64,000 bases of DNA from Siderastrea radians. Taxonomy: Eukaryota; Cnidaria; Anthozoa; Scleractinia; Rhizangiidae. Positions within the stretch are counted from its first letter, which is position 1, and each line of letters opens with the position of its first letter. Shown piece by piece: positions 22,928-33,578 of the stretch. The stretch covers positions 40,710,924-40,774,923 of the forward strand of contig OZ024897.1 of NCBI GenBank assembly GCA_964017195.1, given 5' to 3'. The notes beneath the pieces are model-generated. The model was not told the DNA's origin. It saw only the letters and a program-made list of their open reading frames with translations, and ran no database searches. Both the position numbers and the translations under genes were made by a program.

Positions 22928-25900
22928 CTTTTATTTGAATACCGTAATTTTGTAAGTTTACAAAAGTTCTTTACATGAAAGCCGTATTGAAACAGAAGCA
23001 AATGCTGTTAAGGTTACCGTGTACCTTCAGAGGTGTCTTCAGTCTTACGCAAGTAGCGCTTCTCAGTTTCGCCGCAGATACCCAAAGCGCTACATCAAAT
23101 TAAAGCTTATAAAACTGGCTATTTGAATATGCCACTAACTTTTCACGAAAACGAATTTTTAAGTTTTCCGCGAAGTCTGAATATGAAGGTCTAGATCGCC
23201 TTTTGAAAGCTCGAGCTCAAAGGGAATTTTAAAGTTTGCAATTTTTTTTGCTTGGTGAAAGTCCGGCACATAAGGGCTAAAAACAGTGTTGGGGTTTTCC
23301 TTTATTCAGCCGCGTTCAAAAGCTTTCAAACATTTTCTAAATTGCAAGAAAAACATACGGAGTAACGGCACAGAAATGGTTCTTAACGAAAAAATATTTA
23401 GAATTATCAAATTCCCCGACACGTTCTTGTTGAAGAAGCGTCAAACTAGCGACTCTCCAAGTGATTAAAATCGAACAAATCGCCTTTTAGTTGGAACTCT
23501 TTAAAGTGACACCTTCAAGCGAAAAATGAATGTCGAGAAATAGCGCTGAAAAGAAACACCGCCTCCAAACACCTTTGCCGACAGTAGACCAATCAGTGGG
23601 TGCTATTTTATCTTCCGGTCACCTCCGGTGGAAATTTCGCGCAATGTTCTCTTCATGCAAATCCTAGTGTTCCTAACATTCAACCGTCTTACCATTTCGT
23701 CGAATTTGTCTCAATGTTGGACGTCGCTTAACTGATATTATCGTGATGGGGAGAACCAAAAGAGCGAAAACCTCAAGCCAACCAGCTGGGCCTAAACTGA
23801 AGCGGCCAAGGCGGGCACAAAAGCGAAGCGAAGTGAAACTGAGCGCTGTGGAGCGCTGTGATTGAATCAGTACAACTGCAGCAGCTCTTTTGAACTGCGC
23901 TTCTTATATTGGTTGAATGGGTAGTTATTGTAGTGTCAAGCTTAGCAAAGCTTATAATTGAACAATGTTCAAAGGGCTTATTTTTACTTGCGTTATCAAG
24001 CAAATCGCATAGCGCGTGTTCGACACACAATTGTTTTGTCCGTTTCTCGCCGGCAAATAGGGAATTTTTAAAGGCAATTGTTGGTATCCAAAAGATTTCA
24101 ATATTGTTTAGACATATTTGTATCTTTCCAAAAGAGTGTAATAAAGTAGCAACAAAAGAGCGGTTTCATCGGGATCTGATAGGCCAATGTACAAATGAGT
24201 GAAACTATTAGCTGTGACAGCAAGCGAGGTTCCCTGCGAAGAGATCAAAAGGTCGTCTCCGAGCGTTGGCCATATACCACGGGCTACATGTACACTGTAT
24301 TAACAAATCTAAAATAATAAAATTCTTCTTTTTGCATTAAAATCAAAACATTGAAGAAAATCAAAAGAGAACACGGGTAAAACGAGATGAATTTAAATTC
24401 ACTATCTCTTTATTGTCGGTTCTTTGTTTACGCTATGCGGGAGCTGGTAAACGGTAACAGTTATCAGGTTACTTGAATGATTGTGTGTTGTAAACTGTAT
24501 TCATGTTAGGTCGCTTGTTCAGGGCTGCTCTACTATGCCAGAGAGATCAAACGGAGGTACTACAGTGTATTCCATCGAATTGCAGTAATAACAGATGCTG
24601 TACGTTTCCGCGTAGTTTGCGCTCACAAAATATTGTTTGGTATTAAATCGTCTGGCGATTCACTGTCACTATTGCGATTAAAATCAGTCCAAACATTCAA
24701 TAACCCTCTTTCTTCCGTTCTAAGGATATTTTGCCTGCTCGCTCCGATACTTTCCTCGTAATTGGAAGGTTCTGACGGCCATTCCCGATGATATGAACTT
24801 TTGTCTGATGCAGCGAGGCGAGGCGTGTTTCCTCTGTCATGCTTTTCTTGTCTTCTGAGTTTTCCTCTTTTTTCGCTTTTTGGAGTTATCCCACGGACAT
24901 TTCCGCGGCCTGTGGGTTTCCATAGCAAAGTCATAACTTAGAAAACCGGGCTCTAACGGCAAAAATATAACATAAACGGACATAGAACGCTTTGGGAAAC
25001 AATAAAAATGGAGGCTCTCCCATAAACAATCTTTCCCGCGAAAATCGTTCTGGATGGCTGCACTCGCATCAATTAGCTGTGAATCAAAAATAAACTTTCA
25101 CTTCCGGTGGAAAACGGTCATCCCATTTTCTTGGCGAATATTTGCTCTTTTTTCAAATTTCTTTTTCGAAATTAAAAGATTCCAAGGAAACGTTTATTTT
25201 TATGGAAAAAATAAAAATCGTAAATTTACCATTTTTAACGTACACGGTAACCTTAAGCTACACTAAAAATATGTACAGATAATAAAATCTAGTCAACAGT
25301 TTGCTTGCCTAATAGCTTTAGATTCGCTAGACTTGCTCCAAGTCGACCTCTCATAAGTCCCTCCACCATCGATCGAGTAGTGTCTAAAGCGAGCGAAGCG
25401 AGCTTTAATGAGGTCGCGCAGCGACCGAACGAGCGACGAAGTCGCGAGAAGTCGACTTGTTTCGCCTGAATGGATTTGAATCAAATTATAAATTCACGCG
25501 CGAAAACATGATTGACATATGCTACCTGCAAACGACAAAAATAATATGGCGTCTTCCTAGAGGTTACGTCATGCAAAACTCACTTTCCTATTGGTCAATT
25601 GTCATGACGTCACAGGTGGAATTTTCGACCGGTGAATTTGGCGCCAAACATGTATGAAAAGTCCTTTAAAATGGCTCAACCAACCAGAAAAAAAATTTAA
25701 AGGACTTTGAGAAAGTCTATAGATTCGCATGCTTTTATGTCAGTTGGTTATCAATTCCACAGCATTTCTCCACTATATGAGAAAGACCTGTTTTTGAAAC
25801 ATGATACAGTGACGATTTCGTCGATGTACGGAAAAGTTGAAACCAAACTTTACAGCATAACAAACAGTATAACAGGATCTTACAGCTCAATGACTTTGAT

Positions 25901-26606
25901 TTTCAAGGTCACTTGATGATTTACAGATCACATGCGCGATTTTATGGCGCAAGGTTTGGCTTGAGAGCAAATGGGTGAGACGCAATATGAGGCACAATAT
26001 AAACAAAACCGTATACTATATTAGTGAGATTTGTCAATTGTGCTGGAACAATCTACCAATCTGCAATCCAAACACTGTAGCTATTGTGTCTGACGAGTAG
26101 TTATAATTTGTTACAACTGAAAGCCATAGGAACCATATAGGAAACCACTCAGTTGGGCTGTAGTAGTCCTCTCAGGAGTTATTATTCATTTTTGGCCTAG
26201 TTTCCTCATTTAACGATGTTTTCACAGAGCCCTCGATTCCGGATGGAATTTAAAGAGTGTTAATTTCTAAGGAGAAAGGAAACCAGCGAACCCAAAGGAA
26301 AGCTTCCCGGAGCAAAAACCAGAAAGAAACTTAACCCACCTATTACAATGATTAAGAAACTTAAACCCGAGCAGCATCTCCTACTCCTCAAAGGAGACTA
26401 GGAAATAATTGTCAGCTGGAGAGAGTAAACAATAAACCCACTTTGAAAAAACTGGCTAGAGTAATGCTCAAGATGAAAATCTAGTTAATAAGAAACATGC
26501 ATCTTTATACTAAAAAAATTGCCAACGTATGCACGTCACATCTGTGAGTGAGTGAGTAATAAGATATATGACTCTACGTCTGTGAGATGGTGAGGCTGAT
26601 ATATGT
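22928..26606. other. No supported gene; two weak coding-like stretches
   Basis: An ATG at 23743 opens a 39-codon basic peptide (MGRTKRAKTSSQPAGPKLKR and on, then TGA) that might be a first exon. A minus-strand frame at 24623-24934 is hydrophilic and Arg/Ser-rich. Neither has a recognisable domain or matched splice partner. Around 25390-25450 there is a cluster of GCGAGCGAAGCGAGC-type short palindromic repeats. Confidence 0.3.
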
Positions 26607-26616
26607 ATGACGTCAT

Positions 26617-27050
26617 TGTCTTCATCTGTGACAAAATCTTTAAGTTCTTCCGATAACTTGCTAAAAAAAACACATTGTTTCGCACATTTATTAGGAGCAT
26701 AAATATTCAGAAGGATGAAAGGCGAATCTTGGATCTCAACTTCCAAAAAAATGTAACGGCCTAATGGATCAATCTTTGACGAAATTAGTTTGAAATCTCA
26801 ATGTTCCTTCACGAGAATCATTGTACCTTTACTGTGACAATTGCCATGCGAGAAAAAGGTATCGCCCTTCCATTGTTTTTTCCATATGGTAACTACTTCT
26901 GGAGTACTGTAGGTCTCTTGTAAAATACATATATCGGCCTGAGATTTGTGAAGCCATTTAAATACGGCCTTTCGCTTCTCAAAGGAGCGAATCCCTCGGA
27001 CGTTTAGGGATACAGGTTTAAAATTAATATTTTTACACACCATACTGCGA
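26617..27050 (-). pseudogene. Inverted segment: AP-endonuclease N-terminal half
   Basis: The minus strand reads VSLNVRGIRSFEKRKAVFKW, QADICILQETYS and LLNIYAPN, the first conserved motifs of the APE-type endonuclease of non-LTR retrotransposons (N-x-R-G-I-R and Q-E-T-Y). The frame is broken by a stop around 26795. The reading ends at DED, the same codons with which the plus-strand part resumes. Confidence 0.8.
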
Positions 27051-27059
27051 GGACGAAAA

Positions 27060-27685
27060 GATGAAGACATGTCCGTTGTCATTGGAGGGGATTTTAACGT
27101 CATTCTTGATCCAGACCTAGATGGGCGAGGCGGAAATAAAAAGAGAAAGGTGTGGAAGATATGATTATCGAACATGATCTAGTAGATATATGGCATGTTC
27201 GTAATCCCACTGATACGCGATTCAGTTGGCGTCAAAATAATACAAAGACGCCGCTAATACAAAGACGCTTAGATTACTGGCTAATCAGCAACGACTTACA
27301 AGAAGATGTTGAGTCAGTAGAAATAATTATCTATAGTAAAGCCAAGGCTCGTAAAAAAATAGAAAAAGTAAAGCATCTAGAAGAAAGTCTAAGAGACTGC
27401 ACTACTAAATGCGATAACAACCCTTCTAAAGAAAACTTAGATGAGCTAGAATGCCTACAAGCAGAATACGACCAATTGTACGACTACATCACACAAGGGG
27501 CTATTATTCGCTCTCGTGCAACCTGGTACGAGCTGGGTGAAAAAAACAACAAATATTTCTTGAATTTAGAAAAATCAAACAAGAAGAAGAGCAGTGTCCG
27601 TAAAATATTTACCAGGGATGGAAAACTAACTAACAACCCCAAAAAGATTATGGATGAGCTGGAATCATTTTATGCTGACCTTTAA
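27060..27685 (+). pseudogene. LINE ORF2: endonuclease C-terminal part and linker
   Basis: Begins with DEDMSVVIGGDFNVILDPDL (the GGDFN endonuclease motif), shifts frame near 27140, then continues NPTDTRFSWRQ and RLDYWLIS. The pattern S-W plus R-L-D-Y/F-x-L-x-S is the last conserved endonuclease motif. A linker rich in Lys/Glu follows. TAA at 27683 ends the frame; the RT continues in the same frame. Confidence 0.75.
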
Positions 27686-28759
27686 ATTTACGATGGTAGC
27701 AGTTGCCCATCAGATTCAGCCACCTCCATGTTTATAGATAACTCTAGGGGATTTCCAGCATTAGCTGATGACTCGAGGAAAATTTGTGAAGGGAAATTAG
27801 GATACAGTGAATGTTTCAGTATGTTGGGAACCTTTCCTAAAAATAAAACTCCCGGAAATGACGGTTTGACAATTGAATTCTACCTAGCATTCTGGCCCTT
27901 GTTCGGAAGGCTATTAGTAGACAGTCTGAACTACGCCTTTGAGTTTGGAGAGCTTTCGAATTCACAGAAACAAGCCATAATAACCTTAATAGAAAAGAAA
28001 GGAAAGGATAAAAGGATGATTAGAAACTGGCGCCCCATATCCTTGATTAATGTTGATGCGAAGATAGCTTCTAAAACGCTGGCAAAACGTTTGGAAAAGG
28101 TTTTACCCGAAATAATACACTCTAACCAAAACGTGTTTGTTAAAGGAAGATCTATTTTTGACGCAATCAGAACAATTGATGATTTGATGGAGTATACTAA
28201 AGAGAAGGATCTACCCGGAATTTTAGTAGCTATTGATTTTGAAAAGGCTTTTGACACGCTTAATCTCAATTTTTTAATAAGAACACTACACAAGTTTAAT
28301 TTTGGCCCTTCTTTTATTCAGTGGATTCGAACATTGTACAAGAACGTAAAAAGTTGTGCAATGAACAATGGTTTTACAACAGGCCCCTTCACGTTAAGCA
28401 AAGGCGATCCACTTTCACCGTATCTCTTCATCATTGCGTTAGAAACTCTAATTATCAAGATTAGAAATGACGATTCAATCAAAGGATTTAAAATAGGAGG
28501 AGAAACTGCTAAACTTTCTTTATTTGCGGATGATATGACCTGCTTTGTACGAGACAAGGAATCTTATGCTTCCCTCTTTGCTATTCTGGAATCCTTTGGA
28601 TCATGCCCTGGTTTGCGTGTGAATCACGAAAAAACGGAGATTTTAGCACTTGGTAGTAGTATTCTACACGAGAAGGATTTTAATAACCATGGGGTTTGTG
28701 AAATTATTAAGATCTTGGGAGTTTGTTTTGGTTATGACGAAAAACAGAGGAACGACTGA
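27686..28759 (+). pseudogene. LINE ORF2: reverse transcriptase domain
   Basis: Shows the RT motifs in order: NWRPISLINVDAKIASKTLA, FVKGRSI, VAIDFEKAFDTL (first catalytic Asp), LSKGDPLSPYLF and LFADDMTCF (catalytic F-A-D-D). Spacing is that of the L1/Tx1 clade. TGA at 28757 interrupts the frame shortly after the thumb begins. Confidence 0.85.
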
Positions 28760-30023
28760 AATTTCCGACAAACATTAAAATCTATTAAAAAATCAATCAA
28801 CATGTGGAAATGGAGGAACTTATCTCTTTGGGCAAAATCCAAATTATTAAAACTTTCGCAATTCCCAAGTTAATGTTCAGAGCATCGGTAATTCCGATAT
28901 CCAATGACCTTGTTAAAGAAGCTAATTCGATCTTCTACAACTTTATTTGAAATGGAAAAGATAAAGTTAAGCGCTGTGCGCTCATTTCAGGTATTGATAA
29001 AGGCGGGCTGATTTAAAAACTCAGCTCCCGAAATATTACAAAGAATGTTTTGACGCATGGTCAGGTTTAAATAGTAGTACGCCTGTCACTTTTAATGATA
29101 TTATGAACGAGATCATTTGGAATAATAAGTTTATCTGCATTGATAAAAAGTCTGTCTATAGAAACGATCTAGTTATCTTAGGAATCGTAAAGGTCGGCGA
29201 CCTTATTACGGATAACAATCTTTTCTTGCACGAAGACCCCTATTTGCCAATCTCTCCTGAACAACGTTTCTTTATTATGGGAGTCGTTCACTCTCTTCCA
29301 TCGGATTGGAAAACGATTATTAGACCTTCTGTCTGTACAAATGAAATAAAACCCATCCCTTGCACACCATATATTAAACTAAACTGTGGCTCTGTCCCTA
29401 TCTCTGATGTCACCTCTTAACAGATACACGACTCTTTTTTGCGCAAAAAGCTAACTCCTCCGACAGCTCAACAAAAATTAACCGACAAGTACTCAGAGAC
29501 ATCCATTAACTGGGAAAAGGTTTACTCTCTCCCTTTCCGTACTACACTTGATTTCAAACTGAGAGAATTTCAATACAAAATTCTTAACAACATTGTCTTT
29601 ACAAATGATAAATTATTTCGTTTTGGCCTTTCGCAATCCCCTAATTGTACGTTTTGCAGTGAAGAACCAGAATCCATCGAACATTTACTCTCACGTTGTA
29701 AAGTGTCTTCTGAATTTTGGAAAGACGTCTTGTCCTGGCTGAAAGATAATAACATCATTATAGAATCCTTAAATGAGATAGGTTTGTTTTTAGGGAATTT
29801 TGAAAAAACGGAAGATTTCTTAATAATTAATCACATTGTGTTATTAGGTAAATATTACATTTATGTAAGGAAAAATCATGGAAGCTTACCCTCATTGAGA
29901 GGTTTTATTGCCAGGATAAGACGTGTTTATAACATCGAACTCCATATTGTGAGGGAGAGGAATAAACTCCCTACTCATTTTAAAAAATGGGAAAAGTTGG
30001 TAGCTGTCATGAACACTCAGTAG
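28760..30023 (+). pseudogene. LINE ORF2: C-terminal region with zinc-binding motif
   Basis: Pieces in different frames. The 29439-30023 piece contains CTFCSEEPESIEHLLSRC, a C-x2-C-x8-H-x4-C zinc-binding motif (zf-RVT type) usual at the C-terminus of such ORF2 proteins. The terminal sequence is WEKLVAVMNTQ, then TAG. At least two frameshifts lie between 28760 and 29440. Confidence 0.75.
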
Positions 30024-30689
30024 AAAATAACCTTGTTATATCTAGTTGGTCTTCTTCACTTTTAGTTAACAACTATTTGCTTTGTATTTAATTTTTCGAA
30101 ACGTGTACAGTAATCAAGCTATTGTAAGTAATATATTGTAAGTACTGTAACGTGTATTGTAAGTAAGTTACTGTAAGTAATGTATTGTAAGTACTGTAAC
30201 GCTTTTTGTAAGTTAAGTGACTGTAGGTAATGTGTCCTAAGTACTGTATTGTGTTGTTGCCAAAAAAAATAAACAAATTACAAAAAAATGACGTCATATG
30301 TGCTTGTGCTCTGACATGTCTGTGTTTGGTTTCATCCAATCTTCAGCGTTGATATTGAGCAACTCATAAAGAACAGTGACGCGTGTGTTCACATACAGCC
30401 ACTTTGAATGACTACGCGTTCCTCGCTACTATGCAAATTCTGCCACGTTATAAAAGTGAATAAATTTTAGTGCCAGGGAGTTCATCAGGGCAGGAAACGA
30501 AAATTACAAGTTGTAGGAAGACACAAACAAAAAACAAAAGAAAAAGCAGCACCGTAGAAAGAGACCAACAAACAAGAAAACATGAAACAAAAAGTCAAAA
30601 GAAAAAAGAAAGAAAGAAATGACCTGAAACTGCAAAGTTACAAAAAAACAGGAAACAAACTACAGAACAGGAAATTAAACAGTTTAAAT

Positions 30690-31220
30690 TGCAAAACAGC
30701 AGTCTAAAAATTGCAAAAAACCAGCATTAAAATTGCAAAAAGCAGCCCAAAAGCCTGTAAAATTGCCAAAGGCAAGCATTAATAGCAGCCTAGAATTGCT
30801 AAAAGCAAGCATTACAATTGCAAAACAGCAGCCTATAAAATTGCCAAAAGCAAGTATTAAAATTGCAAAACAGTGGCCAAAAAGTGCTAAAAGCAAGCAT
30901 TACAATTGCATAACAGCAACCTCAAAATTGCTAAAACAAGCATAAAAATTGTGAAAGAGCAGCCTATAAATTGCTAAACGCAAGCATTACAATTGCAATA
31001 CAGAAGCCTATAAATTGTTAAAACAAAGCATTAAAATTGCAAAACAGCAGCCTAAGATTGTTAAAACAAAGCATTATAATTGCAAAACAGCAACCTAAGG
31101 TTGTTAAAACAAAGCATTACAATTGCAGAACAGCAGCCTAAAATTGCTTAACACAAGCATTACAATTAAAAAATACAGCAACCTAAAAAATGCTAGAAGC
31201 AAGCATTAAAATTGCACAAA
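30690..31220. repeat. About 43-bp minisatellite, roughly 12 copies
   Basis: Diverged tandem units with the core AACAGCAGCCTA then ATTGCTAAA and AAGCATTACAATTGC. Clear units start at 31042, 31086 and 31129 (spacing 44 and 43 bp). The array lies 400 bp beyond the LINE. Open frames over it are repeat artefacts. Confidence 0.75.
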
Positions 31221-32039
31221 GCGAACTACAACAGTACAAAAATAACACAAAACTGTAAATAAAAAGCGAGACTTAAAGAAAAAATTACAAAGAAGCCACA
31301 ATTACCACAACATGCACAAGGACAAACCAAGTAAGACACAAACCGAAAGAAATCAGATATCATCAGATTAAAGAAAAGACAGTGAAAAGAAAGTACAAGA
31401 AAGAAAAGGATTGAAGGAAATGCGAAACAAAACTGTTCATTAAAAGTTAACAAACAAGAAACAGAATCTGCTAAGCAACAATCAAAGCAATGTCGTCACG
31501 CAATGTGGTGATATGAACGATTGCGTTACCACAAATTATGTGCGACCCTGAATCATCGCATTTGATTTGGTGAATAAAACAGTCAGCAAATCAGGTTATA
31601 TGTACAATGACGTCATTGATACCTGACCACACTTAACTCACGTACGAAGTGACGTCATTTCCTTTAGGCGATGGTTGTTCACATTTAAGTTTAAAATAAT
31701 GTAATTATCTCAAGTTAAAAATTTACGCTTACGGTTAAGAGAGAGACTGATAAACGGAGAGTAACATGCCACTGCTGTTGGGATTACTGAAGGAAAAACA
31801 TCCTTTGAAATAGTATCCTATCTCACAATACTCGCCACTCGCGCTCATTGTTATTAAGATATGGGGAAAATTGATCTACGCGCTACTCCGCTTTGTTTCA
31901 CAATACCCCCACAACTATATTACACCCAACAACAGAGCCCTAACATGGCTCTTAAACCTCCAATCCTTAATATCCAAACCTCAATATCCAACCCTCACCC
32001 AAACTAACCCAAAGACATGAACTAACCAATTCAAAACAA
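31221..32039. other. 3' flank of the DIRS-like element, no gene seen
   Basis: A-rich sequence and a region rich in CCTAA/CAATATCCAA-like words near 31940-32010. The 3' end of the neighbouring element must lie here, but its terminal repeats were not found. Confidence 0.4.
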
Positions 32040-33392
32040 TTAGTCCACAAGCGCCCTTTTCTCAGAAGTGTCTGACGGCAAAGCACAAACAAAACGCTTT
32101 AAATCATTAATATCACTCCATTCCGAGGTGAGAGCTGGAATGTCTACTGCAGACAATCTAGTCGAAGCACCCGCCGGATTGAGGACCTTGGCCAGTTGTA
32201 AATAATGTAGGGCCGTATGTCGTCGTGTCCAACCAACATGATCCATTATCTCTGACAGCTCAGCTCCTGACAAAGCAAGGGTTATAGCGCACCCGGCCCT
32301 GAAACCATGAAGAGTTTCTCCATTGTCCGATTCCATCTCCTGCAGGTATCCTTTCAAACGAGCCTCAGCCGCGGATGAGCTAAAGGGCGCATCAAGTATG
32401 CCCCCTTCAGGAGTAGTTGGGCGAAAGAGATATCCCCTTGTCAAATCGATCCTTAAATATTGGGATACTGTCATATAATATTCTATTCCCTGAACAGGGC
32501 AAATCCTTGTTTGCGGGTTGCGTTTAATCCCAAAAACATTGCTATCGCCATCTCTCAAGGTTTTACCCCAAACATGATTAAAGAGAAATCCATCATCATT
32601 TGGGAACCTCAATATTTCTGGCACTTTCACCTGGCCCATATCTCCAGGTCTGTCACCACTGAAAAAGACTGCCTTAAAGTATGCCTGATCACGTGCCAGA
32701 ATAAAACGTTGCGTTGGAGATATGTTCGAAGACTGCAGGCTCTTGTCAATATGATCAGCTAACTGGGCAAGTTTGTCCACGAAAAAGGGGGTAGCCTGTT
32801 TCGGTGTAATTCTGGCCTGCAATTACTCGGCTGTTACCAAACGGAGATAATCCTTAACGGACTTATCCGCGGCCGGATTACCAAGGCCAAGACGTCTGTC
32901 CCACTCTCCGTCACGCCCAATAGCGTGAAAAATTGCCCTCAGTTTGCCAATATACGAGTCCACAGTTTTATAAGAAAGTCTTAATGGGCAAGCACAATCA
33001 TGTGTGCCTCTCTTCCCTAAGTGAGGACAACCGTTCCGGTGCACTTGGGTTTTCCCATTCTTATCCTTGTGTACCAAAAATCGGCAAATATCGCGAGGTG
33101 TAACAGTCGCCAACGTTGGACATCCAGGAAGGGAGGATATGAAATTCTCTAACTCATTCTGGAGCGAATCTTTTTGTTTAGAATAGCCAGTTGCCTGGTC
33201 AAACAAGGCTAATTGTTGAAGCCGTCTATCAATGGCATTCACGTCAACTTCCAGAGGCGTGTTACTGCGACAATGTATAATCTTTCTGTTGTATCCGCAT
33301 CGTTGGCAGAAACGGAAGTCAAAATCATTGGCATGATTACACTTGGGGCATCTTACAGAAGGGGCAAACAGCTTTGCAACCAGGGGTAAGTC
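32040..33392 (-). CDS. DIRS-like tyrosine recombinase with N-terminal zinc ribbon, interrupted by TAA
   Basis: Exon begins at 33392 after acceptor TTCGTCTTACCAG. First comes a zinc ribbon, CPKC-x10-CQRC (about residues 15-34). Next is a helical SAM-like DNA-binding region that includes a second Cys/His cluster (CPHLGKRGTHDCACP). A TAA at 32825-32823 follows. The catalytic half reads on in the same frame: SGDRPGDM (Arg I), LHGFRAGC (H-x-x-R), HVGW, and HYLQL (nucleophile Tyr). All catalytic residues are present. The TAA makes this a pseudogene unless it is read through. Splice phase 0 joins it to the RT-RNase H exon ending WAFD. Confidence 0.75.
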
Positions 33393-33578
33393 CTGGTAAG
33401 ACGAAAGGAAACACAGTTACAAAAGATAAACACTCAAATTTCATTTCAGAATTTATTACGATAACAAAAGCAACTACAATACTATGCAGTCAAAAGACTT
33501 AATTGTATAAATCTTAGAGAAATGTTCCGGAAAAATACAACGTGACAAAAAACTATTGTCCAAAGTCTTTGTTTAACT

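Larger units (their letters stand above)
26607..30297 (+). mobile_element. L1/Tx1-type LINE copy with 5' inversion, dead
   Basis: The copy is bounded by 10-bp direct repeats ATGACGTCAT at 26607-26616 and 30288-30297. After the first repeat, the endonuclease N-terminal half runs on the minus strand (26617 to about 27050). From about 27060 the rest of ORF2 runs on the plus strand to 30023, followed by a GTAAGTAATGT-rich 3' UTR and an A-rich tail at 30260-30287. The two parts meet at the same element position: both contain GATGAAGACA. This is the structure expected from twin priming during target-primed reverse transcription. No ORF1 is present, so the copy is 5' truncated. In-frame stops at 27683 and 28757 and later frameshifts make it inactive. 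Confidence 0.85.

Noticed and set aside
27152..30023. LINE ORF2 as an active reverse transcriptase
   Set aside because: Catalytic residues are visible, but in-frame stops, frameshifts and the 5' inversion rule out a functional product from this copy.
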